Notes under the pieces: model-generated
Told to the model about the DNA's origin: nothing
Database searches by the model: none
What the model saw: the letters and a program-made list of their open reading frames with translations, nothing else
Shown: positions 35,880 to 44,879 of the stretch, one piece after another
Layout: each line of letters opens with the position of its first letter
Numbering within the stretch: position 1 is the first letter of the stretch
Translations under genes and position numbers: made by a program
Assembly: GCA_020628165.1 (NCBI GenBank)
Contig: JAHDFM010000001.1
Location: forward strand, 93,826 to 157,825
DNA from: Bdellovibrionales bacterium
GTDB lineage: Bacteria > Bdellovibrionota > Bdellovibrionia > Bdellovibrionales > UBA1609
Length of the DNA stretch: 64,000 nucleotides
Direction: 5' to 3'

Positions 35880-36332
35880 ATGGGCATAAAGATAATAGCA
35901 AACAATAAAAAGGCTCGGTTCGATTACACTATCATCGATACCTATGAGGCGGGGTTGTCTTTGAAGGGCAGTGAAGTGAAGTCTTTGCGGGCGGGAGCTT
36001 GTAATTTAAAAGATGCCTATGTCAGCTTTAAAGGTCATGAGGCTTTTTTACAAAACGCTCACATCAGTGAGTTCAAAGCCAGTAGTTATAACAATCACGA
36101 GCCAGAACGCTTGCGAAAATTACTTATGCACAAGCATGAGCTAGTAAAAATATATTCTAATATGCGAGAAAAAGGTTACAGCTGTGTGCCCTTAAAAATT
36201 TATTTTAAAAACGGCCGCATCAAACTAGAAATTGCCACGGTGAAAGGTAAAAAGCTGCACGACAAAAGGCAGTCTATCAAAGAGAAATCCTCTAAAAGAG
36301 ACATTCAAAGACAGCTAAAGAGAAGCAGGTAA
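35880..36332 (+). CDS. smpB: SsrA (tmRNA)-binding protein
   Basis: 150 residues from ATG 35880, preceded by GAGAAGG; the frame opens upstream inside rsmA. It has the OB-fold core (IIANNKKARFDY, SLKGSEVKSLRAG, NLKDAYV), an HEPERLRKLL-like segment and the basic C-terminal tail (KKLHDKRQSIKEKSSKRD) that contacts the ribosome. The tmRNA gene is not visible in this window. Confidence 0.95.
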   Translation: MGIKIIANNKKARFDYTIIDTYEAGLSLKGSEVKSLRAGACNLKDAYVSFKGHEAFLQNAHISEFKASSYNNHEPERLRKLLMHKHELVKIYSNMREKGYSCVPLKIYFKNGRIKLEIATVKGKKLHDKRQSIKEKSSKRDIQRQLKRSR

Positions 36333-36335
36333 TTT

Positions 36336-36809
36336 TTAACTATAACAATGTCCTGTAGTTAATCTTTCGTTTAATTCCCACAAGCCAATCTTGTTTGTGT
36401 CAAAAGTTAAGAGTTTATGAGCTTCAGTATAACAGCACCACCTTGAAGATTTATGTTCAGAAGACAATTTAATTTCAAAGTCAGTCACATCCACTGCAAA
36501 ATAGTGTTCTGGTATAATAAGTAAGTTTGTGTCCCAGTGAGAAGACTCAGACATTTTGATCAAACTTCTAGGAAGTGATGAACGCATATCAAGCTGAATA
36601 AAGTTAAAATTTATAGGAATGCCTAGCTCTTCAAAGGCCTCTCTTCGAGCTGTTTCCTTTGTCGTTTCATTATTTTCAACACCACCTGAGACACCTTGCC
36701 AAATAGAATTATCTGCTCTTTGTAACAGTAGAAATTCAAAATTTCCTGCAGTTGATTTTCTAAAAGGTAACACTAAAATTTGGATGGGTTGTCTAATTTG
36801 AGACTCCAA
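36336..36809 (-). CDS. NUDIX hydrolase
   Basis: The 157-residue product has a full Nudix box (GGVENNETTKETARREAFEELG). The N-terminal LVLPFRKS and QRADNSIWQGVSG resemble dihydroneopterin triphosphate/dATP pyrophosphatase types. Substrate cannot be determined. The start is TTG 36809 without a clear ribosome site, so the N-terminus is uncertain. It is convergent with smpB, three bases apart. Confidence 0.82.
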   Translation of the reverse strand: MESQIRQPIQILVLPFRKSTAGNFEFLLLQRADNSIWQGVSGGVENNETTKETARREAFEELGIPINFNFIQLDMRSSLPRSLIKMSESSHWDTNLLIIPEHYFAVDVTDFEIKLSSEHKSSRWCCYTEAHKLLTFDTNKIGLWELNERLTTGHCYS

Positions 36810-36902
36810 GTTGTATGAATTAACAGAATGAAAATTTATGAAAGCCGACGTATAGAGTTTCTAATTAAGAGCAATAAACAAAGTTTTTAATAGAGAAATT
36901 AT

Positions 36903-37157
36903 TTACTCAACACAAGTAACAACTACACTGATATCAACCGTCTTGCCGAGTTCATCGATAGAAACAAGACCTTTAAGTTCAAAAAACTCTCTGATTTCAT
37001 TACAGCTAGCTAAATCAGAAAGGCTAGAAACATCTACTCCTTGCATAATACCCATGCCAGCTGCTAACTGAGTTTTCATTTCAGAAATTGTGATTTTTTC
37101 ACTCGCAAAAGACAAAGGTGAAAACAAAAAAATAAGTGAAATAATTAATTTAATCAT
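36903..37157 (-). CDS. Small exported protein of unknown function
   Basis: 84 residues from ATG 37157, chosen for AAGGAG nine bases upstream; the frame continues to 37238 without support. It has a signal peptide (about 1-18). The mature part is about 65 residues with two Cys (one in SCNEIREFF, one at VVTCVE). It stands alone. No family recognised. Confidence 0.6.
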   Translation of the reverse strand: MIKLIISLIFLFSPLSFASEKITISEMKTQLAAGMGIMQGVDVSSLSDLASCNEIREFFELKGLVSIDELGKTVDISVVVTCVE

Positions 37158-37317
37158 TATTTGGGCTCCTTGTGACACTTTTAGTAAGTTTATTTTATGC
37201 TGAGCGAATAATACGATGTTTAGATGAGAAGTCATCAAAAATATAATGCCACAAAACTAGAGAAGAATAGCTAACTAAGTTAATAGAAAGACTGTTAATT
37301 TTAAAAATAAATCAATA

Positions 37318-37800
37318 TCAAAGGTAATGCTTTTTTTGCAGTTGTTTCAGCGTCGATTTGTAATTCATCAACTGCATTTCTTGTTCAGTGATGATTTTTT
37401 GCATTTTATTAAGCCTCAGCTCATATTGTTGCAAAACGGAGTTTTGTCTGGCGATGAGATCTTGCACTTTCATTTGTTCGATGGACCTTTCATTCACTTT
37501 AGAAGTGAGTCGGCTAAACTTATTCAAGATGTTTTGCAAATTGGACTTAACCGCTGTTTCAAGGCGTTTGATATTAGCCTGGTTTTTTTCAAACAAATTT
37601 TTATTCAAACCTTCAAGCTGGGGGATTTTTAAGTGGATTTTTTGTAACTCTTGGGTGAGTTGTTGAATTTTTCGTTCTTGATGGTTGATTTTATATGATA
37701 AATCTTGAGCCATGTGATCTGGTGATTGAGGTGATTTATTGTTAAGAGGCTGAGCTGACGGTTGATCGCCAAATAAATTCTTGTTGAGTTGTCTTGGCAT
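37318..37800 (-). CDS. Coiled-coil protein of unknown function
   Basis: 160 residues from ATG 37800, chosen for GGGAGGGG seven bases upstream. The first 45 residues are polar (KNLFGDQPSAQPL). The rest is a nearly continuous coiled coil rich in Gln, Lys and Leu. No signal peptide or membrane segment. It is divergent from the 317-residue gene at 37945. A structural or scaffolding role is inferred from the coiled coil alone. Confidence 0.65.
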   Translation of the reverse strand: MPRQLNKNLFGDQPSAQPLNNKSPQSPDHMAQDLSYKINHQERKIQQLTQELQKIHLKIPQLEGLNKNLFEKNQANIKRLETAVKSNLQNILNKFSRLTSKVNERSIEQMKVQDLIARQNSVLQQYELRLNKMQKIITEQEMQLMNYKSTLKQLQKKHYL

Positions 37801-37944
37801 GATAACACCCCTCCCGTCTAATTCCTTGAAATCATAGCATTCTTGCCTCAAAAAGTAAAAACTTTGATTCTGAGGCGTCCAAATTTTCAATGAATCATTA
37901 GATTTTCATGGACGAACTGGGAAATTAGCACTCATACTATTACT

Positions 37945-38898
37945 ATGGCTGCAGTTGCTGATTTCCTAAAGTTTGTTAAAAAAAAGAACGGATCTGCGTT
38001 ACACAATAAAATTCATAATATTCTTAAATTCACCAGTCCAAACACTCACCAAAAACTATCAAATATGAATCTCCTTAATTTGGTGCAGTTCTTTTGTCAT
38101 TCCATTCCTAGCTCAAAAGACAAACTCATCTTTGCAACGACATTTTCACAGCTTTTGAATGAGTTTAGTAAAGTTCACCCCATTGAGCTCGACATTGATT
38201 ACATTTGCAAAAGTGTTGACCACCAAATTTTAATTATTGAAAAAGATATTGAGCTTATTAAGCAAGTAGGCAAACACTTAAACAAAAAACACAAAGATAA
38301 AAAAATCAAACTAAAGATTCAAAATTCAGGCGTTATTGCATTGGTCCTCGATGATCACAACTGTCTGACTGTAGAGCTTTATAGCTCGCGAGTGCAATTG
38401 CAATCGGGTCAGTTGGTGCCGCTGACTCCTGTGACTCAGCTCTATTACGATGCTGCTATGGAGTTACGCGAAGACTTGGCTCATTTTTTTGCCACCGATG
38501 ACTATTTTTACTCATTCACCATGAGAGATCAAAAGATGAAAGGGTATAAGCTATCACCGAGGGATCTCACCATCAAACAAAGCCTCTCAGGCCCACTCAA
38601 TATTGAAAACGACCTTTTCTTTATGCTAAAGGCGTTTGAAAAAAACTACATCGACCTAGCTTCAGACCCTTTTTACCAAGAGCTGTGCGGTAAGCTCGAC
38701 CGAGCCATTGAATCCTTGAAGTTGCGTCAACCAGAGTCTATCTTATTTGCAAAAAAATCTATAAAACTTGCATACTTAGCCCTAAAGTACGTTTTTGATG
38801 ATGACAATTACCTCAAATATAAACTATTAGAGTTAGAAAGAACTATCAAAGCGGAAGTAGAATGGGCAAAACAGGCACAAACAATAAAACAAGTCTGA
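37945..38898 (+). CDS. Unknown cytosolic protein coupled to rluB
   Basis: The 317-residue product has no signal peptide or membrane segment. The N-terminus is basic and helical, the middle (about 130-175) is beta-rich, and the C-terminal 150 residues are helical. I recognise no family. Its 3' end overlaps the rluB start by 37 bases, so the two are translationally linked. Confidence 0.65.
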   Translation: MAAVADFLKFVKKKNGSALHNKIHNILKFTSPNTHQKLSNMNLLNLVQFFCHSIPSSKDKLIFATTFSQLLNEFSKVHPIELDIDYICKSVDHQILIIEKDIELIKQVGKHLNKKHKDKKIKLKIQNSGVIALVLDDHNCLTVELYSSRVQLQSGQLVPLTPVTQLYYDAAMELREDLAHFFATDDYFYSFTMRDQKMKGYKLSPRDLTIKQSLSGPLNIENDLFFMLKAFEKNYIDLASDPFYQELCGKLDRAIESLKLRQPESILFAKKSIKLAYLALKYVFDDDNYLKYKLLELERTIKAEVEWAKQAQTIKQV

Positions 38899-39692
38899 TC
38901 AGGCTAAATAAGTACATCTCACAATCTGGGGTCGCTAGCCGCAGAAAGGCCGATGAGCTCATCGAAGCAGGCTCAGTGAAACTCAATGGCAAAACCACTT
39001 ATGAGCTCGGTCTGAAGGTGGATCCATACAAAGATAAGATCACTGTGAAAGGCAAGCCATTACAGCTCACCAAAGAAAAAGTTTATTACATTTTTAACAA
39101 ACCCAAACAAGTGCTCACCACTATGGATGACCCTGAAGGTCGCCCATGTGTTGCAGATTTTATGAAACGATTGAAAAAAAAGCGTTTGTTTCCGGTCGGG
39201 CGTTTGGATTGGGACACTGAAGGTTTATTGCTTTTAACCAATGATGGTGACTTTGCTCAACGAGTGATTCATCCAAGCGAGGGCATTCCTAAAGTTTATC
39301 TCGCCAAATTAAGTGGGACACCCACACAAGAACAGCTGTCTAAGTTGGTTAAAGGAGTCACTATAGTGGGTGGCCGGGTGAGGGCTTTATATGCAGAAAC
39401 AGTTAGAACAAAAACATCTAAAAAGTACGACTGGGTTAAAATTGCTATTACTGAAGGTAAAAACAGACAGATCAAAAAGATGTTCGCCAAGATCGGGTTT
39501 GATGTTAAAAAACTTAAAAGGACAGCCATTGGACAGTTGAAGCTGGGTAATTTAAGCTCAGGGACCTATGCACAACTCAACCAATTTCAAATCAATAAAA
39601 TCTTTCATGATGTGAAGAAAAAAACCAACAAGCCTGAAGCTAGAAAAAAAGTGACAAAAAAAGTTAGAAAGAAAACAACTCGTAAGAAGTAA
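38862..39692 (+). CDS. rluB: 23S rRNA pseudouridine synthase, RluB/RsuA family
   Basis: The 276-residue product has an S4 RNA-binding domain (IRLNKYISQSGVASRRKADELI, residues about 13-34), then the RsuA/RluB catalytic core. The core has the family motif GRLDWDTEGLLLLTNDGD supplying the catalytic Asp, and EGKNRQIKKMF. A Lys/Arg-rich tail (about 245-276) extends it, as in many RluB proteins. Assignment to RluB rather than RluE/RsuA rests on the S4 domain and the basic tail. It overlaps the next gene by one base. Confidence 0.9.
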   Translation: MGKTGTNNKTSLIRLNKYISQSGVASRRKADELIEAGSVKLNGKTTYELGLKVDPYKDKITVKGKPLQLTKEKVYYIFNKPKQVLTTMDDPEGRPCVADFMKRLKKKRLFPVGRLDWDTEGLLLLTNDGDFAQRVIHPSEGIPKVYLAKLSGTPTQEQLSKLVKGVTIVGGRVRALYAETVRTKTSKKYDWVKIAITEGKNRQIKKMFAKIGFDVKKLKRTAIGQLKLGNLSSGTYAQLNQFQINKIFHDVKKKTNKPEARKKVTKKVRKKTTRKK

Positions 39693-40297
39693 TGAAGCAT
39701 TTAATTCTTATAGTCGTATTTTTTTTAATAAATAGTGCTTTCGCGAATGTTGAAGTTAAGTTTGTGTCTTATATTAAGGCCAACGGCTCAGAACGACTTT
39801 CAACATTCAAGGATTTCCCAAAAGAAAAAAGAATGCATGTTGCGATTAAGATTAACGGCTATTGGTATGAGATGATCCCTAAATTTGGTTTTTATAAGTC
39901 AGAAATGTTTCAAGCGGGTAAAATGCCAAGAACACGCAAAGGACCCGATGGTAAAAACTATCATTTGTTAGTTGAAACACTTTATAACGAAACGTTAACT
40001 CTTCCTGACGTAAACCCCGAAGCCTACAAATATGTTAAATTTGATTGGTACTCTCGGTGGGATGACCCTATAACAAGTCACTGCTCAAAATTTGTTGGGC
40101 AGCTTTTGGGTCTGGATCCAAGAAAGCCTCAACATACAGGTGCTGAAGGATTTTTTTATCCAGTGAGCTTTTCACTGTCACCAGATGACATTTTTGATAT
40201 TTTGTCGAACGACGATGATTGGGTGAACTTGGCTCAGGCTCAACTCTCATGCCAACAAGTGATTAAATCCGGAAAAAAAAGACGCAAAAGAAAATAA
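39692..40297 (+). CDS. Exported protein with possible papain-like Cys motif
   Basis: The 201-residue product has a signal peptide (about 1-18). The mature part has a WYEMIPKFGF segment and SHCSKFVGQLLG, which resembles the active-site Cys helix of permuted NlpC/P60-like enzymes. A candidate catalytic His earlier (KNYHLLVETLYN) would fit a permuted order. The C-terminus is a basic tail. Enzyme activity is uncertain. ATG overlaps the rluB stop. Confidence 0.6.
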   Translation: MKHLILIVVFFLINSAFANVEVKFVSYIKANGSERLSTFKDFPKEKRMHVAIKINGYWYEMIPKFGFYKSEMFQAGKMPRTRKGPDGKNYHLLVETLYNETLTLPDVNPEAYKYVKFDWYSRWDDPITSHCSKFVGQLLGLDPRKPQHTGAEGFFYPVSFSLSPDDIFDILSNDDDWVNLAQAQLSCQQVIKSGKKRRKRK

Positions 40298-40360
40298 ATA
40301 GAAATTCTTGCAAAGCTTTTTTTAAAGACGGGCCTATTATTTAAAATAGAATGAATATAT

Positions 40361-42130
40361 TTATTTACTAATTAATTTTATTAAACGTTTTATAAAGCGT
40401 TGTTCATCTTCGAAACCAAAAAGAGTGAGCTCTTTTCTGTAGCTTCCTTGTTCGTCATAAAAAACGATGTGTGGAAGGCCTTTGATATTGTACTTCTTGC
40501 GAACGGTTTCGTAGTCTTTGGGTTGAATGGTGGCATTGTACTTCACCCAGATAAAATTCTTTGTTAGCTCTTGCACTTTTTGAGTGTTAAAGGTTTTCTT
40601 TTCTAACTCTATACAGGCTGCACACCAATCGGCATAAAAATCAATGATAAGACCTTTATTTTGCTTTTTAGCAACGTCATAAATATTTGGGCTATAAGTT
40701 GTCCAATCGGGTGCGTAAGGGTCTTTTGCTGTGAACAAGCTTTTAAATTTATAGTTAAGACCAGGCATGGACATCGCAGATGATAGCACCATTCCACCAA
40801 CTAGTAATGATAATATAATCATTTTTAAGGTGCGCTGAAAAATCAATTTTTGGGCAAAGTGAAAACACAAAGAGCAAGCAAGAATTGGAATCATATATTT
40901 AAACGGTCGATCAAAAACAGGCATGAGGTAATAGGCGGCGGCTCCCACCATGACAGCGCCAAAAATAAATTTGGTCGCCTCCATCCAGCTTCCTGAGCGC
41001 GGTAATTTATCAATAAGGTGACTGAACAAACCAATCACAATAAAGATCACCCCTAGACCCATAGCAAAAGTGAATAAATATAAAAAGCCGACAAAAAGAT
41101 CGCCACTTTGGGCGACGTACGTTAGAATCCCAATAAGCACCGGTCCAACACAAGGGCTTGCGATGATTCCAGCAACCAATCCAGTAGCAAATGCTCCTAA
41201 GTAGTTTTGCTTAAATTTTTTATTCGTGAGTTTGTTGCGCAAAAAAGCGGGAGCTTGCAGTTGAAAAACTCCAAACATACTGAGAGCCATTAATACAAAC
41301 AACAGCCCTATACCAACGCGAACATAAGGGTGATTCAAATAAGAGCCAAACAGCCCTCCGGTCGTAGCTGCAAGCACGCCCAAGGCAGAGTATGTGAGTG
41401 CTATACCTAGAACATAAGAAAGGCTTAGAAAAAATTTGCGTGAGATACTTTGCTTATGGCTGGAGTGGCCAAGCACAGCTAGAGTGATAGGTATCATAGG
41501 GTAGATGCAAGGAGTGAAGCTTGTTAAAAAGCCCGCTAAAAAGATCAATAGTAAAATGGAAAGGAGTGACGTCTGCGTACTGTCGAGATTGATATTGGTT
41601 AGTGAAAACGAGCGAGGCTCTTTGTAATTTGGGTTAACGACATTGGCTTCCACTAAAAAGGGGAGATCAATGGGCATCAAACAGTAATCTTTAGTGCAGG
41701 CTTGGTACTGCAAAGCAAACTCAAGCTTTTGCTGACCTGGTTTTAAAGACTCAGGAACTTCAAAAGAAGTGGTGATGGTTGCTTTGTTTTTTATTCCCTT
41801 TTTAGTTTTCTTAGCGAGATTATCAAAGAACTCAACTTCTGGGTTTATGAGAAGTTTCCGAGTTTTTAGGTTTTTGATTTGAGTTTTAACTTTAAATTGT
41901 TTTGAGTAGGCATGGTGTTTTTCTGCAAGATCGACATTGATTCTTAACTCAACCTCTTCAAGTGCATTGATAGTAGATTTAGTTAAGAAACTCGTTTGAA
42001 TACTGAGTGGGTTTTCGTTGATTTGCGCCAATGACATTGGAGCCACTGCACTTAAGAAAACAATAAGAACGCAGCTTAAAAAAGCATAGAGGTGTTTTGC
42101 AAAAAAGCATGAAACCCACTTTAAACCCAT
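40361..42130 (-). CDS. dsbD: Thiol:disulfide interchange protein DsbD
   Basis: The 589-residue product has an N-terminal periplasmic domain with a Cys pair (CTKDYC; C-x4-C rather than the usual C-x5-C). Eight membrane helices follow, containing FTPCIYP and SPCVGPV, the two transmembrane Cys. The C-terminal thioredoxin domain has a WCAAC active site. DsbD passes electrons from cytosolic thioredoxin to periplasmic reductases. All six redox Cys are present. It is divergent from the EamA gene. Confidence 0.93.
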   Translation of the reverse strand: MGLKWVSCFFAKHLYAFLSCVLIVFLSAVAPMSLAQINENPLSIQTSFLTKSTINALEEVELRINVDLAEKHHAYSKQFKVKTQIKNLKTRKLLINPEVEFFDNLAKKTKKGIKNKATITTSFEVPESLKPGQQKLEFALQYQACTKDYCLMPIDLPFLVEANVVNPNYKEPRSFSLTNINLDSTQTSLLSILLLIFLAGFLTSFTPCIYPMIPITLAVLGHSSHKQSISRKFFLSLSYVLGIALTYSALGVLAATTGGLFGSYLNHPYVRVGIGLLFVLMALSMFGVFQLQAPAFLRNKLTNKKFKQNYLGAFATGLVAGIIASPCVGPVLIGILTYVAQSGDLFVGFLYLFTFAMGLGVIFIVIGLFSHLIDKLPRSGSWMEATKFIFGAVMVGAAAYYLMPVFDRPFKYMIPILACSLCFHFAQKLIFQRTLKMIILSLLVGGMVLSSAMSMPGLNYKFKSLFTAKDPYAPDWTTYSPNIYDVAKKQNKGLIIDFYADWCAACIELEKKTFNTQKVQELTKNFIWVKYNATIQPKDYETVRKKYNIKGLPHIVFYDEQGSYRKELTLFGFEDEQRFIKRLIKLISK

Positions 42131-42419
42131 ATTACTAGTATACCTGCTTTCATAATAAATGCTAGAAAGGAGGCCATGGCAGTGTCAACTTTCAGTCAAT
42201 TTATAAAGTGTGTTTTGGCTCCTGAGTGCTTCCATTTTTTAAGAGTATTTACCAGGCTAAAGGTTTGTTGCCCCCCCAAACCCTTATTGTTATAGCCTAT
42301 AGCCTGAGTCTCTCATATATGGCCAAAAATGAGACAAAACTAGGGAGGCTCAGTCAGTAAATTCTTTATAGCCTTATTTTTGATTGAACCCTCATCTTCT
42401 TTGGTCTATGTCCCTATCT

Positions 42420-43304
42420 ATGAATGAAAATATGCCTTATTTATTGGCCTACAGCGCCACAGCTGTATTTGGATTGTCGTGCATCTTTTACACGGTCTTC
42501 GCCAATAGAATATCGCCCATTTGGGTGAACACCATCAAAGCTTGTGTTGGCACTCTTGGTTTTTTTCTGACCACCACACTTTTTTATGAATGGAACAGCA
42601 TTTCTTGGCAAAGTCTCAGCAGTTTTTTTGTCAGTGGCTTTATTGGTCTTGGGATCGGCGATCTATTTTTGATTCTCGCTTTTACTCGCATTGGAGCCGC
42701 CAGAACTCTTATGGTGTTTTCCTGCGGTCCACTCTTCACTGGTTTGCAGGGGTACTTCTTTTTTGGTCAGACATTATCGATGAACAAACTGTTTGCCATT
42801 GTCTTTTTGATCACTTGTCTTTTTATTCTCAGCTATGAAGGTTACAAAGAAAAAGGTCAGTGGGAGTTCAAGGGAGTGGTCTTTGCCTTGCTAGGTGTTT
42901 TGTTTGATGCCATCGGCATTGGTCTTACTCGCTTTGGTTTTGAAAACTCAGCTCAAGTGATTCCCATAGAGGCCAACTTTTACAGGGCGATTGGCGCACT
43001 GGTCTTTTTTATAATTTACAATCAAGTGAGACCTATACACTTAGTAAGCGAGTTTAAAAAACTGATTCCCAAAGAAAAATCCATCATTTTACTCGCGAGC
43101 GTTATGGGAACTTATGTGTCGCTGTGGCTTTGGAACACGGCCGTTAAGTACGGACACCTGGCCAGTATCTCGGCCATAGCTGCTGCCGAGCCCTTCACTG
43201 TTGCTGTGTTTGAACATATTTATTTGAAGAAGTGGCCAACCAAATATTTACTCATTGCCAGTGTGTTCTTTAGTTGTGGTATGTTTTTTCTATTTTACAA
43301 ATGA
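42420..43304 (+). CDS. EamA/DMT-family transporter
   Basis: About 294 residues from ATG 42420; the frame opens at TTG 42384 and other in-frame ATGs exist, so the start is uncertain. Ten hydrophobic helices form two five-helix EamA repeats, with family features such as GIGDLFLILAFTRIGAARTLMVF and GHLASISAIAAAEPFTVAV. The substrate (metabolite or amino-acid export) cannot be read. Confidence 0.85.
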   Translation: MNENMPYLLAYSATAVFGLSCIFYTVFANRISPIWVNTIKACVGTLGFFLTTTLFYEWNSISWQSLSSFFVSGFIGLGIGDLFLILAFTRIGAARTLMVFSCGPLFTGLQGYFFFGQTLSMNKLFAIVFLITCLFILSYEGYKEKGQWEFKGVVFALLGVLFDAIGIGLTRFGFENSAQVIPIEANFYRAIGALVFFIIYNQVRPIHLVSEFKKLIPKEKSIILLASVMGTYVSLWLWNTAVKYGHLASISAIAAAEPFTVAVFEHIYLKKWPTKYLLIASVFFSCGMFFLFYK

Positions 43305-43338
43305 TATTTTTATATGAGTGCACTTAAAGAGGTGAGTG

Positions 43339-43983
43339 ATGCGAGATGTGATTTCTAAAAAAGATCAATACCTAAATGATCTTTATTATTTCGAGGATAA
43401 ACACTTACAAGCTATTTCTAATAGATTAAAAAACGACAATAAGTGGGGCATTAACATTGGCTACCACGAAATATCTTTGCTGCAGTTTTTCATTCAACAA
43501 TTTAAAGTTAAAAATATATTAGAGGTGGGAACACTTTATGGCTTTTCAACTTATGCCATGGCACAAGCTTTGCCTGAAGGTGGTGTTGTTACCTCGTTAG
43601 AAAAGAACAAAGAAAACCATCAAGCCGCCACGGAGTTACTAAGTGCAACTCCAGTTGAGACTAAGATTCAATTAATTCACCAAGATGCTAAGGACTATTT
43701 AGCGAATTGTCAGAAGACCTTTGATTTGATTTTTATCGATGCCAATAAGTCAGGTTACGCAGGTTATTTAACTAAATCTTTAGAGCTTCTCACTAAAGAG
43801 GGGCTTATCGTCGGAGATAACACTTTCTTGTTTGGTCACGTCTACGGAGAAGGAATAAACCGAACATCAGACGCAGCGATAAATTCAATGCAGTCTTTTA
43901 ATAAGAGCCTACTAGCCAATAAAGACTATCAAGTGATCACAATTCCGACCACAGAAGGCATGACGATCATAAAAAAACGATAG
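43339..43983 (+). CDS. O-methyltransferase (caffeoyl-CoA/catechol OMT-type)
   Basis: 214 residues from ATG 43339, with AAAGAGG upstream. The SAM motif is ILEVGTLYGFSTYAMAQALP; a metal/catalytic Asp lies in LIFIDANKSGY, followed by GDNTFLFG. This is the class I Mg-dependent OMT family seen in bacteria without known substrate. It follows the EamA gene on the same strand after about 34 bases. Confidence 0.88.
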   Translation: MRDVISKKDQYLNDLYYFEDKHLQAISNRLKNDNKWGINIGYHEISLLQFFIQQFKVKNILEVGTLYGFSTYAMAQALPEGGVVTSLEKNKENHQAATELLSATPVETKIQLIHQDAKDYLANCQKTFDLIFIDANKSGYAGYLTKSLELLTKEGLIVGDNTFLFGHVYGEGINRTSDAAINSMQSFNKSLLANKDYQVITIPTTEGMTIIKKR

Positions 43984-44105
43984 TTGTATATTTTTGTTTT
44001 ACTAAATTTTTTTATTGAACTAGCGCAGTTCAATTAGTTTTTTTTAGTTGGATAAAATAATTATACTAATTTCAATAAAAATTTTTCTTAAAAATAAAGA
44101 GTTAT

Positions 44106-44879
44106 TTAATGTGATTGGGGCGAGATGAGTGAATGCTGCTCTAGAAATTTCCCAACTTCACGGTAGTAAACTTCTTTTTCTAATTTCACACCCATAAGGT
44201 GTCCACAGTTCTTTAGCAACACTTGAGTTAAGTTCTCTTGAGGGTAAGTTTGCAAGCATTTATCAATGCTATCTACGGGAACAAGATTGTCCTGCTCAGC
44301 TCTAATAGATAGTAGTGGTACATTTTTACCAAACTGTTTAATGTTTCGTTTGGCTTGAGCTTTATAACATAGAGGGTTCCAATAAAGCCCTCCAAGGAAC
44401 AGTTGTAAAATTCGCAGTGGTAAAGGGTATTTAAAGGCATGTGTAAATAAGTTCCAATAACATTTAAAAATATCAAAGAAGGGCCCACCGTCGCAGATGA
44501 TGCCTTTGATGTTTTTTCCTTGAATGCGGTAGACGGCTTCAAGCACAGAATAAGACGGGTTTGAAAGGGTTAAAATGATTTTGTCACCTTCCACTAGCTT
44601 AAGAATTTCTTCAATGCGATCACTCCACATGTATCTTAAGCCCCACTGCCATCTTTTGCTGACGGGGGGAAGAAAGACTTTCTGGTTGTGAGCGCCTTCT
44701 AAATCAAAGGTCACGGCTGTAAAACCAAAGTGATTGACAAGGTTAACATGGCGACGCAGGGTGCGCCCACTGCCGCCATAATGATGAACGAGCACGAACA
44801 CCACATCTGATTTTTTTTCATCGGGTTCATGCACTCTTCCGTTGAAGGGAAGTTGATTTAGTTTTGAACTTTCGGCCAA
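44106..44879 (-). CDS. Alpha/beta hydrolase with altered nucleophile elbow
   Basis: The 257-residue product starts at TTG, inside the end of aceE (22-base overlap). It has an oxyanion-side HHYGGSG loop, FDLEGAHN, a likely nucleophile Ser in NPSYS where GxSxG is expected, Asp in EQDNLVP and His in NCGHLMG. The triad appears intact while both elbow glycines are replaced. Translational coupling with the pyruvate dehydrogenase E1 gene is unusual. The substrate is unknown. No signal peptide. Confidence 0.75.
   Translation of the reverse strand: MAESSKLNQLPFNGRVHEPDEKKSDVVFVLVHHYGGSGRTLRRHVNLVNHFGFTAVTFDLEGAHNQKVFLPPVSKRWQWGLRYMWSDRIEEILKLVEGDKIILTLSNPSYSVLEAVYRIQGKNIKGIICDGGPFFDIFKCYWNLFTHAFKYPLPLRILQLFLGGLYWNPLCYKAQAKRNIKQFGKNVPLLSIRAEQDNLVPVDSIDKCLQTYPQENLTQVLLKNCGHLMGVKLEKEVYYREVGKFLEQHSLISPQSH

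Noticed and set aside
42271-42277. Run of seven C upstream of the EamA gene as a phase-variation tract
   Set aside because: It is over 140 bases from the start and not placed in a promoter spacer that I can identify.
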